Positions 1 through 9,797 of a DNA stretch of 64,000 bases are shown here, piece after piece; positions within the stretch are counted from its first letter, which is position 1, and the number at the start of each line of letters is the position of its first letter. Source of the DNA: Streptococcus suis (GTDB lineage: Bacteria; Bacillota; Bacilli; Lactobacillales; Streptococcaceae); assembly GCF_019856455.1 (NCBI RefSeq), contig NZ_CP082205.1, forward strand, positions 1,302,001 to 1,366,000. The letters run 5' to 3'. Below the pieces are notes generated by a model. It did not search any database and was not told where the DNA came from. It was given only the letters and a program-made list of their open reading frames with translations. Made by a program: the position numbers and the translations under genes.

Positions 1-360
1 ATTTCGTTCATCAGGATCTAGTGGATGAAGTGGAGTTAGCAACTGTGCATTTGGACCAAGCATGGCATTTTTGCCAATGGTGATGGGACAAACATCCAAC
101 ATGATACAGTTGAAATTAGCGTAAAAATCCTCACCAACATGAATATTGCTACCGTAATCACAGTAGAAATTTGGCTCCATGTAAATCCGCTCACCTGTAG
201 CTCCAAACCAGTTCTTCAAGATTTGAGAACGTATAGAGCCATCTAATTCATTATTGAAGTCCCGCATATTGTGGCGAGCCTGCGTTCGCATTTGAGACAA
301 TTCTGGGTCCCAGGCCTGATAGAACTGACCTGCAATCATTTTTTCTTTTTCTGTTGGCAT
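1..360 (-). CDS. Sugar O-acetyltransferase (maltose O-acetyltransferase type), 3' end outside window
   Basis: Reading the minus strand from the ATG at 360 gives about 120 residues starting MPTEKEKMIAGQFYQAWDPE. They run into the left-handed beta-helix of the Maa/NodL/LacA hexapeptide acetyltransferases (CDYGSNIHVGEDFYANFNC, then the TPLHPLDPDER stretch). The family transfers acetyl from acetyl-CoA to sugar hydroxyls in the cytoplasm. The usual length is about 185 residues, so roughly the last third, with more hexapeptide repeats, lies beyond position 1. It is transcribed away from the rhodanese gene at 490. Family assignment is firm; the sugar substrate cannot be read from sequence. Confidence 0.85.
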   Translation of the reverse strand, partial: MPTEKEKMIAGQFYQAWDPELSQMRTQARHNMRDFNNELDGSIRSQILKNWFGATGERIYMEPNFYCDYGSNIHVGEDFYANFNCIMLDVCPITIGKNAMLGPNAQLLTPLHPLDPDERN

Positions 361-489
361 ACATTTGCTCCTATTTTGTTTTTTCATATCTATCATAGGA
401 CTTCTTATTCTAAAAGTCAAACTTTCTTGACAAGTCCAGCTAAGATTTGGTATTGTTCTTATTAATTTAAACCAACGAAAGAGGGAATC

Positions 490-801
490 ATGCAAGAAAA
501 ACATGAACAAACTATAACTTTGACTGCTACAGAATTGCTTGGGTTGATACAAACTGAATCGGTGCAATTGCTAGATGTTCGTGACCCAGAAGAATATTCA
601 GCTGGTCATATTGGTGGTGCTATTAATTGTCCCATGGATCGGATTGCCGCATTTGATGGACCAGTCGACCAACACTATCTCCTCATCTGTAAGAGCGGAA
701 AACGTAGCAAGCTGGCCAGAGGAATCATGTCATCTAAGGGATTTAAGGCAAATGATATTGCAGGTGGCATGGATGCTTGGGACGGATTGATTGTGAAATA
801 A
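490..801 (+). CDS. Single-domain rhodanese-like sulfurtransferase
   Basis: 103 residues forming one rhodanese domain. LLDVRDPEEYSAGHIGGA is the typical N-terminal half, and the active-site loop CKSGKRS places the sulfur-carrying cysteine at about residue 67. There is no signal peptide, so it is probably cytoplasmic. The family moves sulfane sulfur between thiols; physiological partners are unknown. An AAAGAGGGAATC ribosome-binding stretch precedes the ATG. It stands alone, divergent from the acetyltransferase upstream and about 95 bp ahead of the DUF1836 gene. Confidence 0.88.
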   Translation: MQEKHEQTITLTATELLGLIQTESVQLLDVRDPEEYSAGHIGGAINCPMDRIAAFDGPVDQHYLLICKSGKRSKLARGIMSSKGFKANDIAGGMDAWDGLIVK

Positions 802-897
802 GGGTATTTCGGAAAGGAAGCATCCTTTTTCTTTACTTTATTTTTTAAAAATTATATAATCTAGTTATCATTACTAGATAAAAGAGAGTAGATAATC

Positions 898-1449
898 ATG
901 AAACAAACCATCCCCTACTGGCATGAACTGCCAGACTTGGACCTCTATTTAGACCAAGTTCTGCTCTATGTTAATCAAGTAGTCAATTCTCAGGAAAGCC
1001 TTGAACAGAAGAGTTTATACTCAATGAAAATCAACAGTAGCCTAGGAAACGAAGTCGATGATAGAACTGGGGTTCATCAAGGCAAGGTGACAACGGATAA
1101 TATTGATTTTCGAAGAGTATTGACTGCTGCCATGATCAATAACTATGTCAAACATAAACAGATTGAAAAACCTGTTAAGAAAAAATATCAAAAACAGCAA
1201 GTTGCCCGCTTGATTGCCTTGACTATCTTAAAAAATGTCTTTTCGATTCAAGAAATCAGTCAGACCTTAAATCTTCTTCTCCAGTCTAGCAATTCAGAAA
1301 CCTTATACAATCATTTTGTTGACTGCATGCGAAACGAGGAAAATGAAGAAACGCCTGACATCATTCGCTACGCTTGTCAATCCATCAAACTCTACTACAA
1401 AACCCGTCAACTCACTATGGAGTTAGAAAGGAGTCACCATGAATCCTAG
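898..1449 (+). CDS. DUF1836 domain protein
   Basis: 183 residues, no signal peptide or membrane segment. It resembles the DUF1836 proteins of streptococci (IPYWHELPDLDLYLDQVLLYVNQVV near the N-terminus; LTAAMINNYVKHKQIEKPVKKKYQKQQVARL at about 80-110, which reads like a MerR-type helix-turn-helix core). Function is not established; a DNA-binding role is an inference from that helical segment. The end overlaps the hemolysin III start by 11 bp, so the two are almost certainly co-transcribed. A TATAAT-like box precedes it near 855. Confidence 0.72.
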   Translation: MKQTIPYWHELPDLDLYLDQVLLYVNQVVNSQESLEQKSLYSMKINSSLGNEVDDRTGVHQGKVTTDNIDFRRVLTAAMINNYVKHKQIEKPVKKKYQKQQVARLIALTILKNVFSIQEISQTLNLLLQSSNSETLYNHFVDCMRNEENEETPDIIRYACQSIKLYYKTRQLTMELERSHHES

Positions 1450-2089
1450 TTTAAAATTGAGCCTGCAACTATCCTTTGGAGAGGAGGTTGCTAACAGTGT
1501 CACACATGCAGTTGGGGCCTTGCTTATGCTGATTTTACTCCCTATTACTGCTATTCATTCCTATCAAGATTATAACGTGACAGCGGTAGTCGGCATGTCC
1601 ATCTTTGTTATCAGTCTTTTTCTCATGTTTCTGTCATCCTCTATCTACCACTCCATGCCCTATGCTTCTACTCACAAATACATCCTGAGGATTATCGACC
1701 ATAGCATGATTTACATTGCCATTGCCGGAAGTTACACACCCGTCGCCCTATCCTTAGTCGGTGGTTGGCTGGGCTATCTGATTGTTGGTTTGCAGTGGGG
1801 ATTGACTATTTTCGGTATACTCTATAAAATTTTTGCTAAAAAAATAAACGAAAAATTCAGCCTCTTCCTCTATCTTTTCATGGGCTGGTTGGTTGTCTTT
1901 ATCTTGCCAGCCATTCTTCAAAAAACTGGACTTATTTTCGGAATTTTGATGCTGGCTGGTGGACTATCTTATACTATTGGAGCCCTCTTCTACGCCAAGA
2001 AAAAGCCCTACTTTCACATGATTTGGCATCTCTTTATCCTACTAGCTTCGGCACTTCAGTATATCGCCATTGTCTACTTTATGTTATAA
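1439..2089 (+). CDS. Hemolysin III family membrane protein (PAQR-like)
   Basis: 216 residues with seven hydrophobic segments, the hemolysin III/YqfA (PAQR) fold. Conserved family positions are visible: the early NSVTHAVGALL motif (His about 23), SSIYHSMP, the DHSMIYIAIAGSYTP stretch and a C-terminal IWHLFIL histidine. In the family these histidines are proposed to bind zinc. The name comes from a Bacillus cereus hemolysin; a hemolytic role here is not implied. Translation is probably coupled to the preceding DUF1836 gene, whose end it overlaps, with AAAGGAG just upstream. Confidence 0.88.
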   Translation: MNPSLKLSLQLSFGEEVANSVTHAVGALLMLILLPITAIHSYQDYNVTAVVGMSIFVISLFLMFLSSSIYHSMPYASTHKYILRIIDHSMIYIAIAGSYTPVALSLVGGWLGYLIVGLQWGLTIFGILYKIFAKKINEKFSLFLYLFMGWLVVFILPAILQKTGLIFGILMLAGGLSYTIGALFYAKKKPYFHMIWHLFILLASALQYIAIVYFML

Positions 2090-2090
2090 G

Positions 2091-2123
2091 AAAACAGCTT
2101 CTAATCACCTAGAGGCTGTTTTT
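2091..2123. terminator. Bidirectional terminator between convergent genes
   Basis: AACAGCTTCT and AGAGGCTGTT form a 10-bp stem with one G-T pair around AATCACCT. A-run and T-run on the two sides let it stop transcription from both the hemolysin III gene and the YdcF-like gene. Confidence 0.8.
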
Positions 2124-3132
2124 AATACATTAAACTGATGATCACTCCAATCAAGTAAAGGGCTGACACGATGCTCAAAAAGACCAAATGCGTCTTTCGG
2201 CTCATGACTACATAGCCTACAAATTCCCGAATGAAGGCATTAAGGCTAAAGTAAAATTTGGTTTTTGCGCCATAGCCGATACATTTGATTTTCAATTTTC
2301 GGGCCAATAGCAGAGCTCTGAAAACATGATAGTAATTGGTTACAAGTGCAAATCGGCTGCCTGGTTTCATCAAGGCATAGGAGTATTTCAAATTTTCTTC
2401 TGTGTTGGTCGATTGGTTTTCGATGAGAATGTCTTTAGCAGGCACTCCTTTCTCCAAGGCATAATTTGCCATAGCTTGACCTTCAGCTATGAGTTCATCA
2501 GGACCTTGTCCGCCTGACATGATGAGCTTACTGCCAGGCTGTTTCTGGTAGATCGCTATGCCTTTGTCAATCCGCGAAGCCAAAAGTGGCGTCACCTTGT
2601 CACCAATCAATCCAGCTCCAAGAACCACCACATAATCAAGTTTTCCAGGGAAAAGATTAACCAAGTTGACAAAGCTAGATGTCGTATAGAGCATGCTAAT
2701 GATAATGGCATAGGACACCAAAAATCCTACATAAACAAACACCATATTGAAAAAGCTGATAGCAGAAAGGGTGCTTGCTACAGACGGTGCGATAAAGAGA
2801 TAAAAAGTTAAGCCGATAGCCAATCCTAAAGATAAAAAGTTATGGAAGCGCACACCTTCTCGCTTCAAAATCCGAAAACCGTTCAGATAGAGGGTAATTA
2901 GCAAGACAAATGGACCACTTAACAAAGCTAGAGCCAATAACATTGCCAGAGCGATTGCCAACAACCGCAAGATTTCGTTATTTTCTAAAATACCTGTTGA
3001 AACAATCCAAGCCAAAGCCCAGATGAGGATGTTCAAGGCAAATAGGGAGATAAAAATCGACCGTCGCTCCCAGAAATATAGGAGACCAAATAAGCCTATG
3101 GAAGCTAGAAAAATCCAGAAAAAGACCGTCAC
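2122..3132 (-). CDS. YdcF/ElyC family membrane protein (DUF218)
   Basis: 336 residues. The N-terminal ~160 residues hold several membrane helices. They are followed by a cytoplasm-type DUF218 domain starting [24 protein letters not shown], with [22 protein letters not shown] and the [16 protein letters not shown] motif, as in YdcF, SanA and ElyC. A last hydrophobic helix closes the protein. ElyC/SanA relatives affect envelope integrity; the reaction is unknown. The start overlaps the rnhB end by 4 bp, so it belongs to the rbgA-rnhB transcription unit. Confidence 0.8.
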   Translation of the reverse strand: MTVFFWIFLASIGLFGLLYFWERRSIFISLFALNILIWALAWIVSTGILENNEILRLLAIALAMLLALALLSGPFVLLITLYLNGFRILKREGVRFHNFLSLGLAIGLTFYLFIAPSVASTLSAISFFNMVFVYVGFLVSYAIIISMLYTTSSFVNLVNLFPGKLDYVVVLGAGLIGDKVTPLLASRIDKGIAIYQKQPGSKLIMSGGQGPDELIAEGQAMANYALEKGVPAKDILIENQSTNTEENLKYSYALMKPGSRFALVTNYYHVFRALLLARKLKIKCIGYGAKTKFYFSLNAFIREFVGYVVMSRKTHLVFLSIVSALYLIGVIISLMY

Positions 3133-3908
3133 GACGATTTTCCCCCTGCTAGCATAGACTTAATGGGCTCAAAGGTCTTACGGTGAATGGGCGTGATGCC
3201 TAGCTTGTTCAAGCCTTCTAAATGCTCTGCCGTTCCATAGCCAGCATTCTTGGCGAAGCCATAGCCAGCGAACTCCTTGTCATAGTCCGCCATCATCTTA
3301 TCCCGCGTCACCTTGGCAACGATTGAAGCTGCTGCGATAGACAGGCTATTGGCATCCCCCTTGATGATGGAAGTTTGCGGTATGGGCGTATCCAACTTCA
3401 TAGCGTCTATCAAAAGGTGTTCAAGCTCTTGGCTCAACTGCCCCAAAGCCTCCAACATGGCTAACTTGGTCGCCTCGTAGATATTGACCTGGTCGATAAC
3501 AGCTGCATCTTTTATTCCCACACCGACTGCCACCGCCCGCTCCATAACCTCTTGGTAGATGGCTTCATGCTTGGACTTGGGGATTTTCTTGGAGTCGTTG
3601 AGGTAGCGGATTTTGCACCCTTTGGGCAAGACAACCGCCGCAGCCACCACAGGACCTGCTAGAGGCCCCCGGCCGACTTCGTCGATACCAGCGATGAACT
3701 CTACCCCATTTTCATAAAGGGCTTTTTCGTAAAATAGCATAGCTTCTAAGCGGGCATCTTCTGCTGCTTCTTTTTCCAACTCCTTTTGGCGTTTCTTAAT
3801 AGCAGCCTGAACCCCTGCTCGCTCATCCTGAGCCAAGTCTGCCCATACAGGACTGACCAGACTATCTACCTGAGCCAGCAGAGCAGTCACTTCCTTAATT
3901 GTTGCCAT
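3129..3908 (-). CDS. rnhB: Ribonuclease HII
   Basis: 259 residues. Ribonuclease HII cuts RNA in RNA-DNA hybrids and misincorporated ribonucleotides. The catalytic block [22 protein letters not shown] begins near residue 72 with the Asp-Glu pair at about 76-77, followed by [24 protein letters not shown], and [24 protein letters not shown]. These are the family's metal-binding acidic residues and RNA-recognition segment. It overlaps rbgA upstream by 14 bp, the common rbgA-rnhB arrangement of streptococci. Confidence 0.95.
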   Translation of the reverse strand: MATIKEVTALLAQVDSLVSPVWADLAQDERAGVQAAIKKRQKELEKEAAEDARLEAMLFYEKALYENGVEFIAGIDEVGRGPLAGPVVAAAVVLPKGCKIRYLNDSKKIPKSKHEAIYQEVMERAVAVGVGIKDAAVIDQVNIYEATKLAMLEALGQLSQELEHLLIDAMKLDTPIPQTSIIKGDANSLSIAAASIVAKVTRDKMMADYDKEFAGYGFAKNAGYGTAEHLEGLNKLGITPIHRKTFEPIKSMLAGGKSS

Positions 3909-4746
3909 CTAAGTCACTCACCCTGTCTAATGTATAAGTACCCAAGCGACCATCTCGAACATCCTTGACAAAGAGATTGTAAAAACGGTCATAATCATCA
4001 CGGAAGCCCAATTTCTTGGTCCAGTCCATGATGAGTTCAGGTGTTTCCTGCTCCAAATCCATGCCCTTGAACCTCTCTTCTAGGCGTTCTGGATAATTTG
4101 CCTTGAAATAGTCCAGACCGAAAATAGTCACTTCGTCCATGGGCAAGAGCTGATCCTTAATGGCACCAGTCAGAGCCAACTTGAGACCGACTTCTTGGTC
4201 TTCAAACTTAGGCCAGAGAATACCTGGTGTATCAAGGATTTCAAGGTCTTTATTGGACTTGAGCCACTGTTGGCCCTTGGTCACACCTGGTTTGTTACCG
4301 ACGACGGCGATTTTTTTACCTGCCAGACGGTTCATGAGGGTAGATTTTCCTGCGTTTGGAATGCCGATAATCATGGTCCTCAGGGTTTCTTTTTGAATGC
4401 CCCTTTGGCGGAGGCGTTCAATCTTCTCTTTCATCAGACTCTTGGCTGCGTCGGTCACCTTTTTAACCGTCGCTTGTTCTTTTGAGTTAATAGCAAGGGT
4501 ACGGATGCCTTGACCTTCAAAGTAGCTCTGCCATTCTTTGGTACAAACAGGGTCTGCCAAATCGACCTTGTTGAGAATCATGAGCTTGGGCTTATCGCCG
4601 ACAATCTTGGTCAGCATGGGGTTTTGGCTGGATAGGGGCAGGCGGGCATCGACCAAAATGGTCACGAAATCAACGTGCTTGATGTTCTCCTGCACCTGCC
4701 GGCGGGCCTTGGACATATGGCCCGGAAACCATTGAATAATTGCCAT
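3895..4746 (-). CDS. rbgA: Ribosome biogenesis GTPase A (YlqF/RbgA)
   Basis: 283 residues from the ATG at 4746 ([19 protein letters not shown], the usual N-terminus). This is a circularly permuted GTPase: the G4 motif NKVDL comes before the P-loop GIPNAGKST and the G3 motif DTPG. RbgA acts in late assembly of the 50S subunit. The same frame is open for another 33 codons upstream to 4845, but that extension (MVIETLVPIWCLDEK...) is not part of the family and derives from the neighbouring integrated-element remnant, so the internal start is preferred. Confidence 0.94.
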   Translation of the reverse strand: MAIIQWFPGHMSKARRQVQENIKHVDFVTILVDARLPLSSQNPMLTKIVGDKPKLMILNKVDLADPVCTKEWQSYFEGQGIRTLAINSKEQATVKKVTDAAKSLMKEKIERLRQRGIQKETLRTMIIGIPNAGKSTLMNRLAGKKIAVVGNKPGVTKGQQWLKSNKDLEILDTPGILWPKFEDQEVGLKLALTGAIKDQLLPMDEVTIFGLDYFKANYPERLEERFKGMDLEQETPELIMDWTKKLGFRDDYDRFYNLFVKDVRDGRLGTYTLDRVSDLDGNN

Positions 4747-4845
4747 GTAGTGTAAATCCTTTCGTAGCAAGGGTTTAAGGCCCTTGACTTCTTTTCTTAA
4801 TTTTTCATCTAGGCACCAAATAGGCACCAAAGTTTCTATTACCAT
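4747..4845 (-). other. Junction between rbgA and a decayed integrated element; candidate attachment site
   Basis: Between the rbgA start and the integrase remnant are two direct TTTGGTGCC units (minus strand, about 4812-4832) and a short inverted pair AAGGG/CCCTT near 4770. Short repeats at the integrase end beside a conserved gene start are what a tyrosine-integrase attachment site looks like. I found no second copy elsewhere in the window, so the call is tentative. Confidence 0.35.
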
Positions 4846-5395
4846 GACATTTCATAAGCTAACACTTTACCTTTTTCTTTTAGTGTCAAAACTTCAAACT
4901 CAGGATAAATTTTTGTAAGTTCTTTTTTTATCTTAGGTAGAATATTTGCTGAAATAGTCGTGGCTGATAAGTAGTTGTTAATCGAAGTTTTTCTCTAAAT
5001 TCATCCACAGTAAGAACAATTTTATTATTTTTTGATGTTTCTATTATTTCACTTGCAAGTTTCGAATGTTTACTAGCAAAAAATTGATGTGTAGAAAAAT
5101 CTATATTCTCTATCAATTGTTTGTTTTTTACAGACACAGACCAAGAATTGAACCAACTTTCTTTCAATTCTCCAAATGTTTTTATTTCGGAAGCAGAAAA
5201 AGAAGATTTAGTTTTTTCCTGCAATGTTTCAATTTTTTCAATCAATTCCAGCTCTGCCTGTTTACGTGCTCGACTCGAATTCTTGTAATATGAAATTATT
5301 GCGGTCTTCCATTTCCCGATTAGTGGATCTTTATATTTTTCAACTACCTCATATCGAATTTTTCCTTTTGAATTAGTTTTAGTTCTATAAAACAT
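4839..5395 (-). pseudogene. Tyrosine integrase remnant (N-terminal part only)
   Basis: The readable 155 residues (MFYRTKTNSKGKIRYEVVEK, then YKNSSRARKQAELELIEKIE and FGELKESWFNSW) match the arm-type DNA-binding and core-binding N-terminus of phage/ICE integrases, which are normally about 380-390 residues. Near 4970-4990 the frame shifts: another frame continues INNYLSATTISANILPKI and on to YPEFEVLTLKEKGKVLAYEMSW before a stop at 4839. The catalytic domain (Arg, His-x-x-Arg, Tyr) is absent. It cannot be an active recombinase. It abuts rbgA and precedes an excisionase-like remnant, the usual order at the end of an integrated element. Confidence 0.72.
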
Positions 5396-5476
5396 CGTTA
5401 TTCTCTATATCAAAATAGAAAATCGATACAATTATAGAATTTAACCAATTCATATTATACCATGATTTATTCTGAA

Positions 5477-5674
5477 TTACCGCTTTTGTTTCCATTCAAG
5501 AAACTCTTGAAAACCATCTAAATTAATAAATACGATTTTATGGGAGGGGTGCAATATATAGTAACGAAACCTTTTCATTTCTCTCATTTCCTTTAACCAG
5601 CGGTTAAGAGTATAGTATTCCTCCAATTGCTATATATTTTTTCGACAATTTGGAGGGCTTCGTGTCTTATTCAT
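5477..5674 (-). pseudogene. Excisionase-like small protein remnant with in-frame stop
   Basis: From the ATG at 5674 the minus strand reads MNKTRSPPNCRKNI, a TAG stop, then in the same frame QLEEYYTLNRWLKEMREMKR and FRYYILHPSHKIVFINLDGF, ending EWKQKR and TAA at 5477. The second part is a compact basic protein with the look of ICE/phage excisionases (winged-helix type), and it lies directly upstream of the integrase remnant. The stop, or a small deletion around it, should inactivate it. It is short and was identified by reading only. Confidence 0.5.
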
Positions 5675-5758
5675 ACTTGAAACTCTCTTTGTAAATTTAT
5701 TTCCTCCCCATTTAGTAAGTGAATTATTCAATTGCTGGTTTCACTTTTAAAAAAAAAA

Positions 5759-5796
5759 GAGCAAAATTTCATGATTTACATCTTGAAATTTTGCTC
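5759..5796 (-). terminator. Terminator of the GH98 gene
   Basis: A perfect 13-bp stem (GAGCAAAATTTCA at 5759-5771 with TGAAATTTTGCTC at 5784-5796), followed on the minus strand by a long T-run. It lies just downstream of the GH98 stop and ends the fucose/blood-group transcription unit. Confidence 0.85.
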
Positions 5797-5821
5797 AATT
5801 TTTATTACTTAACTATTATGT

Positions 5822-8761
5822 TTAATAGTTAATATTCAAATCAACATAACCATTTGATAGTATTCTAATAGTTGCGGTTTTTAATTCAGAATTGTATTCT
5901 ACGCTTGGAGTCACAATATTTGAATCACTAGAATTTAGTATCTCAATAGTCGGTTGTTTACTTACATTCTTTAATACATAAACCGTCTCACGCTGCTCGG
6001 AGCTTGGAGTATTATGGATATAAGTATTAAATACCCAATTTATTGCATCAGATTTTGATAGTTGAGGTAATGCTCTAGCTTGTGTTGAATTTGAAGCACC
6101 TTCCCATAATGAATCTTTATTGATTCGGAAGTTATTTTGTTTGATATTTAATCCTGTTGCAATATTCTCTACAATCGTGAACGAGTGAGATTTCAAAGTT
6201 ACATCAAACTCTTTACCACTAAGTTCGAATGTACCAGTCTGGTCATTGTCACGATTATACTCATAATTATAGATAAATGCTCTATTGTCAATCTCATCAC
6301 CAAAAATGTTCCCAGTATACTCTTCTGGGTATAGGCCGTTTAATAAATTTCTTCTATTAGCCGCCGAAGACATACTGCCGTCATTTAGACTGACAACCTG
6401 AATATGGTCAGGTAATTTTGAATTCAATACTTCTGAAGAAATACTAGATGGTACAGCAGGGATTACACCATATCGACCAGTTGTATATAGTGGACTTTGG
6501 TGTGTTGCTGTATTGACGTCAACATAGAAATGACCATCTCGTTTAGATGAGAAATTTCCATTTATCAAAATTTTTGTAGCAGCGAGTACATCTTCTTTAG
6601 AAGGTGCAGGATTATTTATTACATATTTGAAAAAGTTTTCAATTACATTTGAATATAATGGTGATTCTTCATTTCTTACACCATAGGTATAGGCAGGATG
6701 CTCAAAATTATATACCGATCCACCATTTAAATAGATATTAATAGCCTCTGCTCCTAACATGGCTTCTGGCTGAGTTAACCATTGTCTATTCCCTTGTGTT
6801 TTTCCAATTCCAGAGCTTTCAAACAACTTCCATTTTCCTGTTTCATACCATTTCCAAGTGTCCATCAATCCACCCCACTGGTATGCATAGTCAGCAAGCC
6901 ATAGACCTGTCATATAACTTACGGTTGGAGCGTCATTTCCTTCATGTGCAGGTGTATTTTTGAACATGAAGATAAAGTTTTGCCAATACTTTTCAACTGT
7001 CTCTTTAAAGATTGTTCTTCCTTGAGTTCCTAGTGCTTTTTCAATTGAAGCACCATTGTTTTGCTCAGACCAAATGAAATATCCTCCATGTCTTGCAGAC
7101 AATTTTAAGTACTCGGCTGCATTACTTTCAACATTCCCAGCCCAGACCCAATAATTTTCAGTTGAAAAGATTCCTTGAAGGCAGGAATACTTTTTATACA
7201 TTCTATCAATCCATTCCATTGTAATCCAATGTGCCGCAGTATAATGCGATTGGTTACCTGCTGTATAAACAGTCAAAACAACTGGAATAGGTTCATTTTG
7301 ACCGGTGGTTGGATTCACATAGTTTTGAGCTTGTTCGAGAATTTTCTCATAAAAATCCTGAGCTACTCCTGCTCTATGTGGCAAATCATCTGGGTGAACT
7401 TGAATTACTGTATAAGGCTTTAATTCTGGATCAATATTTTCCCATTTACCAACTAAAGTATCTTCACCCCAGAAGGAATAGTTTCCTTTATTGTATTCAG
7501 AACCATTCGCATACAACGGCATCATCAATAATGGGCTTGTATTCGAAATCTCTCTACGTTTTGGAGCAGGCTCAAAATCATTTGGATTTCTGAATTGACC
7601 ACTTGCAACAAAATATGCACCTGCTAAAACCAACTCATCACCCCAGGTTTGTTGACCAGAGTAGCTATTTAAACGAATTGAACGTGCACCTTCAGGAATT
7701 TCAACATCGACTTTTATTGCTGGCGTATCGTAATTAAATCCATTTGGATATTCATTTAAAGTAGAATAGATTACGGTACCATCAACTTCAATTTCAAATT
7801 TTTCAATATTTGCATATCTATTATCTGAATGACCAGCGCTTCTATCAAGTCCGACAAATGTAGTAAAGCGTGATACTCCTGCTCCAGAAATATCATATTG
7901 TATTGTCGATGGTCCAGCAGCTATTGTACCTAGCCCTTTATCAAATTCCTTAATAGTGCCATCCGACATTTTTAATGAAATTCTCTGATTACTGCCATTA
8001 TTCCCTAACGTAAATGGTTTGTTTTTCTGTACAGTTTTTGAACCTGTAGCATCACCGTGACTAGCACTTCTCCAATCTAAATCTGATAAATAAATAGCAT
8101 TCTCTCTAACAGGTAGTTCCGTTGGAGAAGTCTGTTCTACAACATCTACTCCGTCTTCCGAAGTTGCTACTCTATCAGGTATCTCAAAAAATGGATTTCC
8201 TAATACAACTTCGTCACCCCAAGTATGTTCGCCTGAGTAACTCTTAAATTCAATAGTCTGTGCATCGGACGGAATATCCAATTCAAGCCATATCGCTGAT
8301 GTATCATACTTTATCCCTTCAGGATAATTTTCAATTGAAGTATAAATAACAGCCCCATCTACAAGCACTTCAAATTTACTAATTTTGGAATATCTATTAT
8401 CCGTAGGAACAGCTGTCCTATCAATACCAACAAAAGACTTGAATTTTGTTGCCCCAAGGTTAGAAATATCATAACTAATGGTGGAAGGATTTGCAGCAAC
8501 AGTTCCAATGCCTTTCTCAAATTCTCTGATTGAGCCATCTTCCATTTTTAATGAAATCTTGTTTCCGCGATTATCATTTCCTGCAGAAAATGGTTTATTC
8601 TTCTGAACTGTTTTCGATGAAGTAGCATCTCCGTGCGTTGCAGTAGTCCAATTTAAATCAGATAATGAAACTTCAGTTGCAAACACATTGTTTTGAAATA
8701 AAAATACTGAAGCTAATGTGGCAATCGTTAAAAGTGTAAATTTCCTTTTGTTCTTTTTCAC
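5822..8761 (-). CDS. Secreted GH98 endo-beta-galactosidase with tandem CBM51/NPCBM modules
   Basis: 979 residues. A signal peptide (MKKNKRKFTLLTIATLASVF, cleavage near VFATE) is followed by two homologous binding modules at about 33-195 and 225-385. Both begin LSDL.W..A.HGDAT.SKTVQKNKPF (NPCBM/CBM51 type). The GH98 catalytic region starts near 400 (SPLLMMPLYANGSEYNKGNY) with a C-terminal beta domain. There is no LPXTG motif, so it is secreted rather than sortase-anchored. GH98 enzymes release blood-group oligosaccharides. Tandem N-terminal CBM51 is the arrangement of the pneumococcal A/B-antigen enzyme rather than the Lewis-Y enzyme with C-terminal CBM47 (family knowledge). The start codon is GTG, behind AGAGGTAGAACAA. 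Specificity for A/B antigens is inferred. Confidence 0.88.
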   Translation of the reverse strand: MKKNKRKFTLLTIATLASVFLFQNNVFATEVSLSDLNWTTATHGDATSSKTVQKNKPFSAGNDNRGNKISLKMEDGSIREFEKGIGTVAANPSTISYDISNLGATKFKSFVGIDRTAVPTDNRYSKISKFEVLVDGAVIYTSIENYPEGIKYDTSAIWLELDIPSDAQTIEFKSYSGEHTWGDEVVLGNPFFEIPDRVATSEDGVDVVEQTSPTELPVRENAIYLSDLDWRSASHGDATGSKTVQKNKPFTLGNNGSNQRISLKMSDGTIKEFDKGLGTIAAGPSTIQYDISGAGVSRFTTFVGLDRSAGHSDNRYANIEKFEIEVDGTVIYSTLNEYPNGFNYDTPAIKVDVEIPEGARSIRLNSYSGQQTWGDELVLAGAYFVASGQFRNPNDFEPAPKRREISNTSPLLMMPLYANGSEYNKGNYSFWGEDTLVGKWENIDPELKPYTVIQVHPDDLPHRAGVAQDFYEKILEQAQNYVNPTTGQNEPIPVVLTVYTAGNQSHYTAAHWITMEWIDRMYKKYSCLQGIFSTENYWVWAGNVESNAAEYLKLSARHGGYFIWSEQNNGASIEKALGTQGRTIFKETVEKYWQNFIFMFKNTPAHEGNDAPTVSYMTGLWLADYAYQWGGLMDTWKWYETGKWKLFESSGIGKTQGNRQWLTQPEAMLGAEAINIYLNGGSVYNFEHPAYTYGVRNEESPLYSNVIENFFKYVINNPAPSKEDVLAATKILINGNFSSKRDGHFYVDVNTATHQSPLYTTGRYGVIPAVPSSISSEVLNSKLPDHIQVVSLNDGSMSSAANRRNLLNGLYPEEYTGNIFGDEIDNRAFIYNYEYNRDNDQTGTFELSGKEFDVTLKSHSFTIVENIATGLNIKQNNFRINKDSLWEGASNSTQARALPQLSKSDAINWVFNTYIHNTPSSEQRETVYVLKNVSKQPTIEILNSSDSNIVTPSVEYNSELKTATIRILSNGYVDLNINY

Positions 8762-8902
8762 TTGTTCTACCTCTTATTCTTAATCTAAGAGAGCTTTTGC
8801 TTCCCAACATTTCCTAGTCCATTTTTTCTGATATTGGAAAACAAACCTGTCTATATCGATTATAATACTACGAACTATCTATTTTCATCATTTTCTTCTC
8901 TT

Positions 8903-9796
8903 CTATTGGACTAGGAACGCAGAACCAATTATTCCATTATTTCCACTATCTATTTTTGAGATGATAATATTATTCAAAATATGTTTTTGTTCATGATGCA
9001 AAGATAAGCTCAAAACGGTCTTTATATCTTCAATAAAATCTGGGTTATTTTGTGCAACACTACCACCCAAAACGATTATTTTAGGATCCAGTAAACAAAT
9101 CATATTATGAATCGCTTGGACCATGCCATCTCTCGCATTAGCAATAATAGCCGATGCTGTAATATCACCTTTACGCCAATTATCAAACACTGCCTTGGTT
9201 GACAAATCTTCACCATACATTTGCTTCCCTTGGCGTTCAATAGCTGGTCCTGAGCAGGAGATTTCTAGACCACTTGTTCTTCCGAAACTTCGAACTGGCA
9301 TAAATCCAATTTCACCCGCAAAGCCAGAACCCCTTAGAATTGTGTTATTTATGATATTTGTAGCTGCGATACCAGTAGAAATTGTGATATAACCAAACAT
9401 ATCATTGGCTTCTAGAGACAGTAATCTATACTCAGCATACGCTGCTACTTTCACATCATTGTCAATTTTTATTGGAATATTTCCAAATTCTTCTTGAAGT
9501 CGCTTAACAACAGGAAAATTCTCCCATGGAATATTATTTTGAAAAACTGCGATTCCATTTTCAACATCAACTTTTCCCGGCAAGCCAACACCAATCCCTG
9601 AAACATCCTCAATATTCAGTTGCTGACTGTTTAGTAGTTCTCGAATAGCTGTACACACGCATTGAAATAAGGTTTCTGACGACTCTTTATTGCTTGGCAC
9701 CTTTAGACTATAAGCCACATGACCTGTATCATTTACCAGTCCCACAGCAACTTTTGTACCACCAATATCTACACCTAAAGCATATTTAACTGCCAT
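8903..9796 (-). CDS. ROK family sugar kinase
   Basis: 297 residues. The ATP-binding N-terminus is YALGVDIGGTKVAVGLV; GVGLPGKVDVENG, PIKIDNDVKVAAYAEY and the C-terminal KIIVLGGSVAQN follow the ROK kinase pattern. The cysteine-rich zinc motif usual in ROK proteins is not obvious (GEIGFMPVRSFGRTSGLEIS occupies that position), and there is no helix-turn-helix, so it is a kinase rather than a repressor. It follows the GH36 gene by 1 bp with GGAGG before the ATG. A plausible substrate is a sugar freed by the GH36/GH98 enzymes (galactose or an N-acetylhexosamine); this is inference. Confidence 0.8.
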   Translation of the reverse strand: MAVKYALGVDIGGTKVAVGLVNDTGHVAYSLKVPSNKESSETLFQCVCTAIRELLNSQQLNIEDVSGIGVGLPGKVDVENGIAVFQNNIPWENFPVVKRLQEEFGNIPIKIDNDVKVAAYAEYRLLSLEANDMFGYITISTGIAATNIINNTILRGSGFAGEIGFMPVRSFGRTSGLEISCSGPAIERQGKQMYGEDLSTKAVFDNWRKGDITASAIIANARDGMVQAIHNMICLLDPKIIVLGGSVAQNNPDFIEDIKTVLSLSLHHEQKHILNNIIISKIDSGNNGIIGSAFLVQ

Positions 9797-9797
9797 A

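Noticed and set aside
4747..4845. N-terminal extension of rbgA to position 4845
   Set aside because: The first 33 residues have no counterpart in RbgA; the family starts [11 protein letters not shown] at 4746, and the extension is element-derived DNA.
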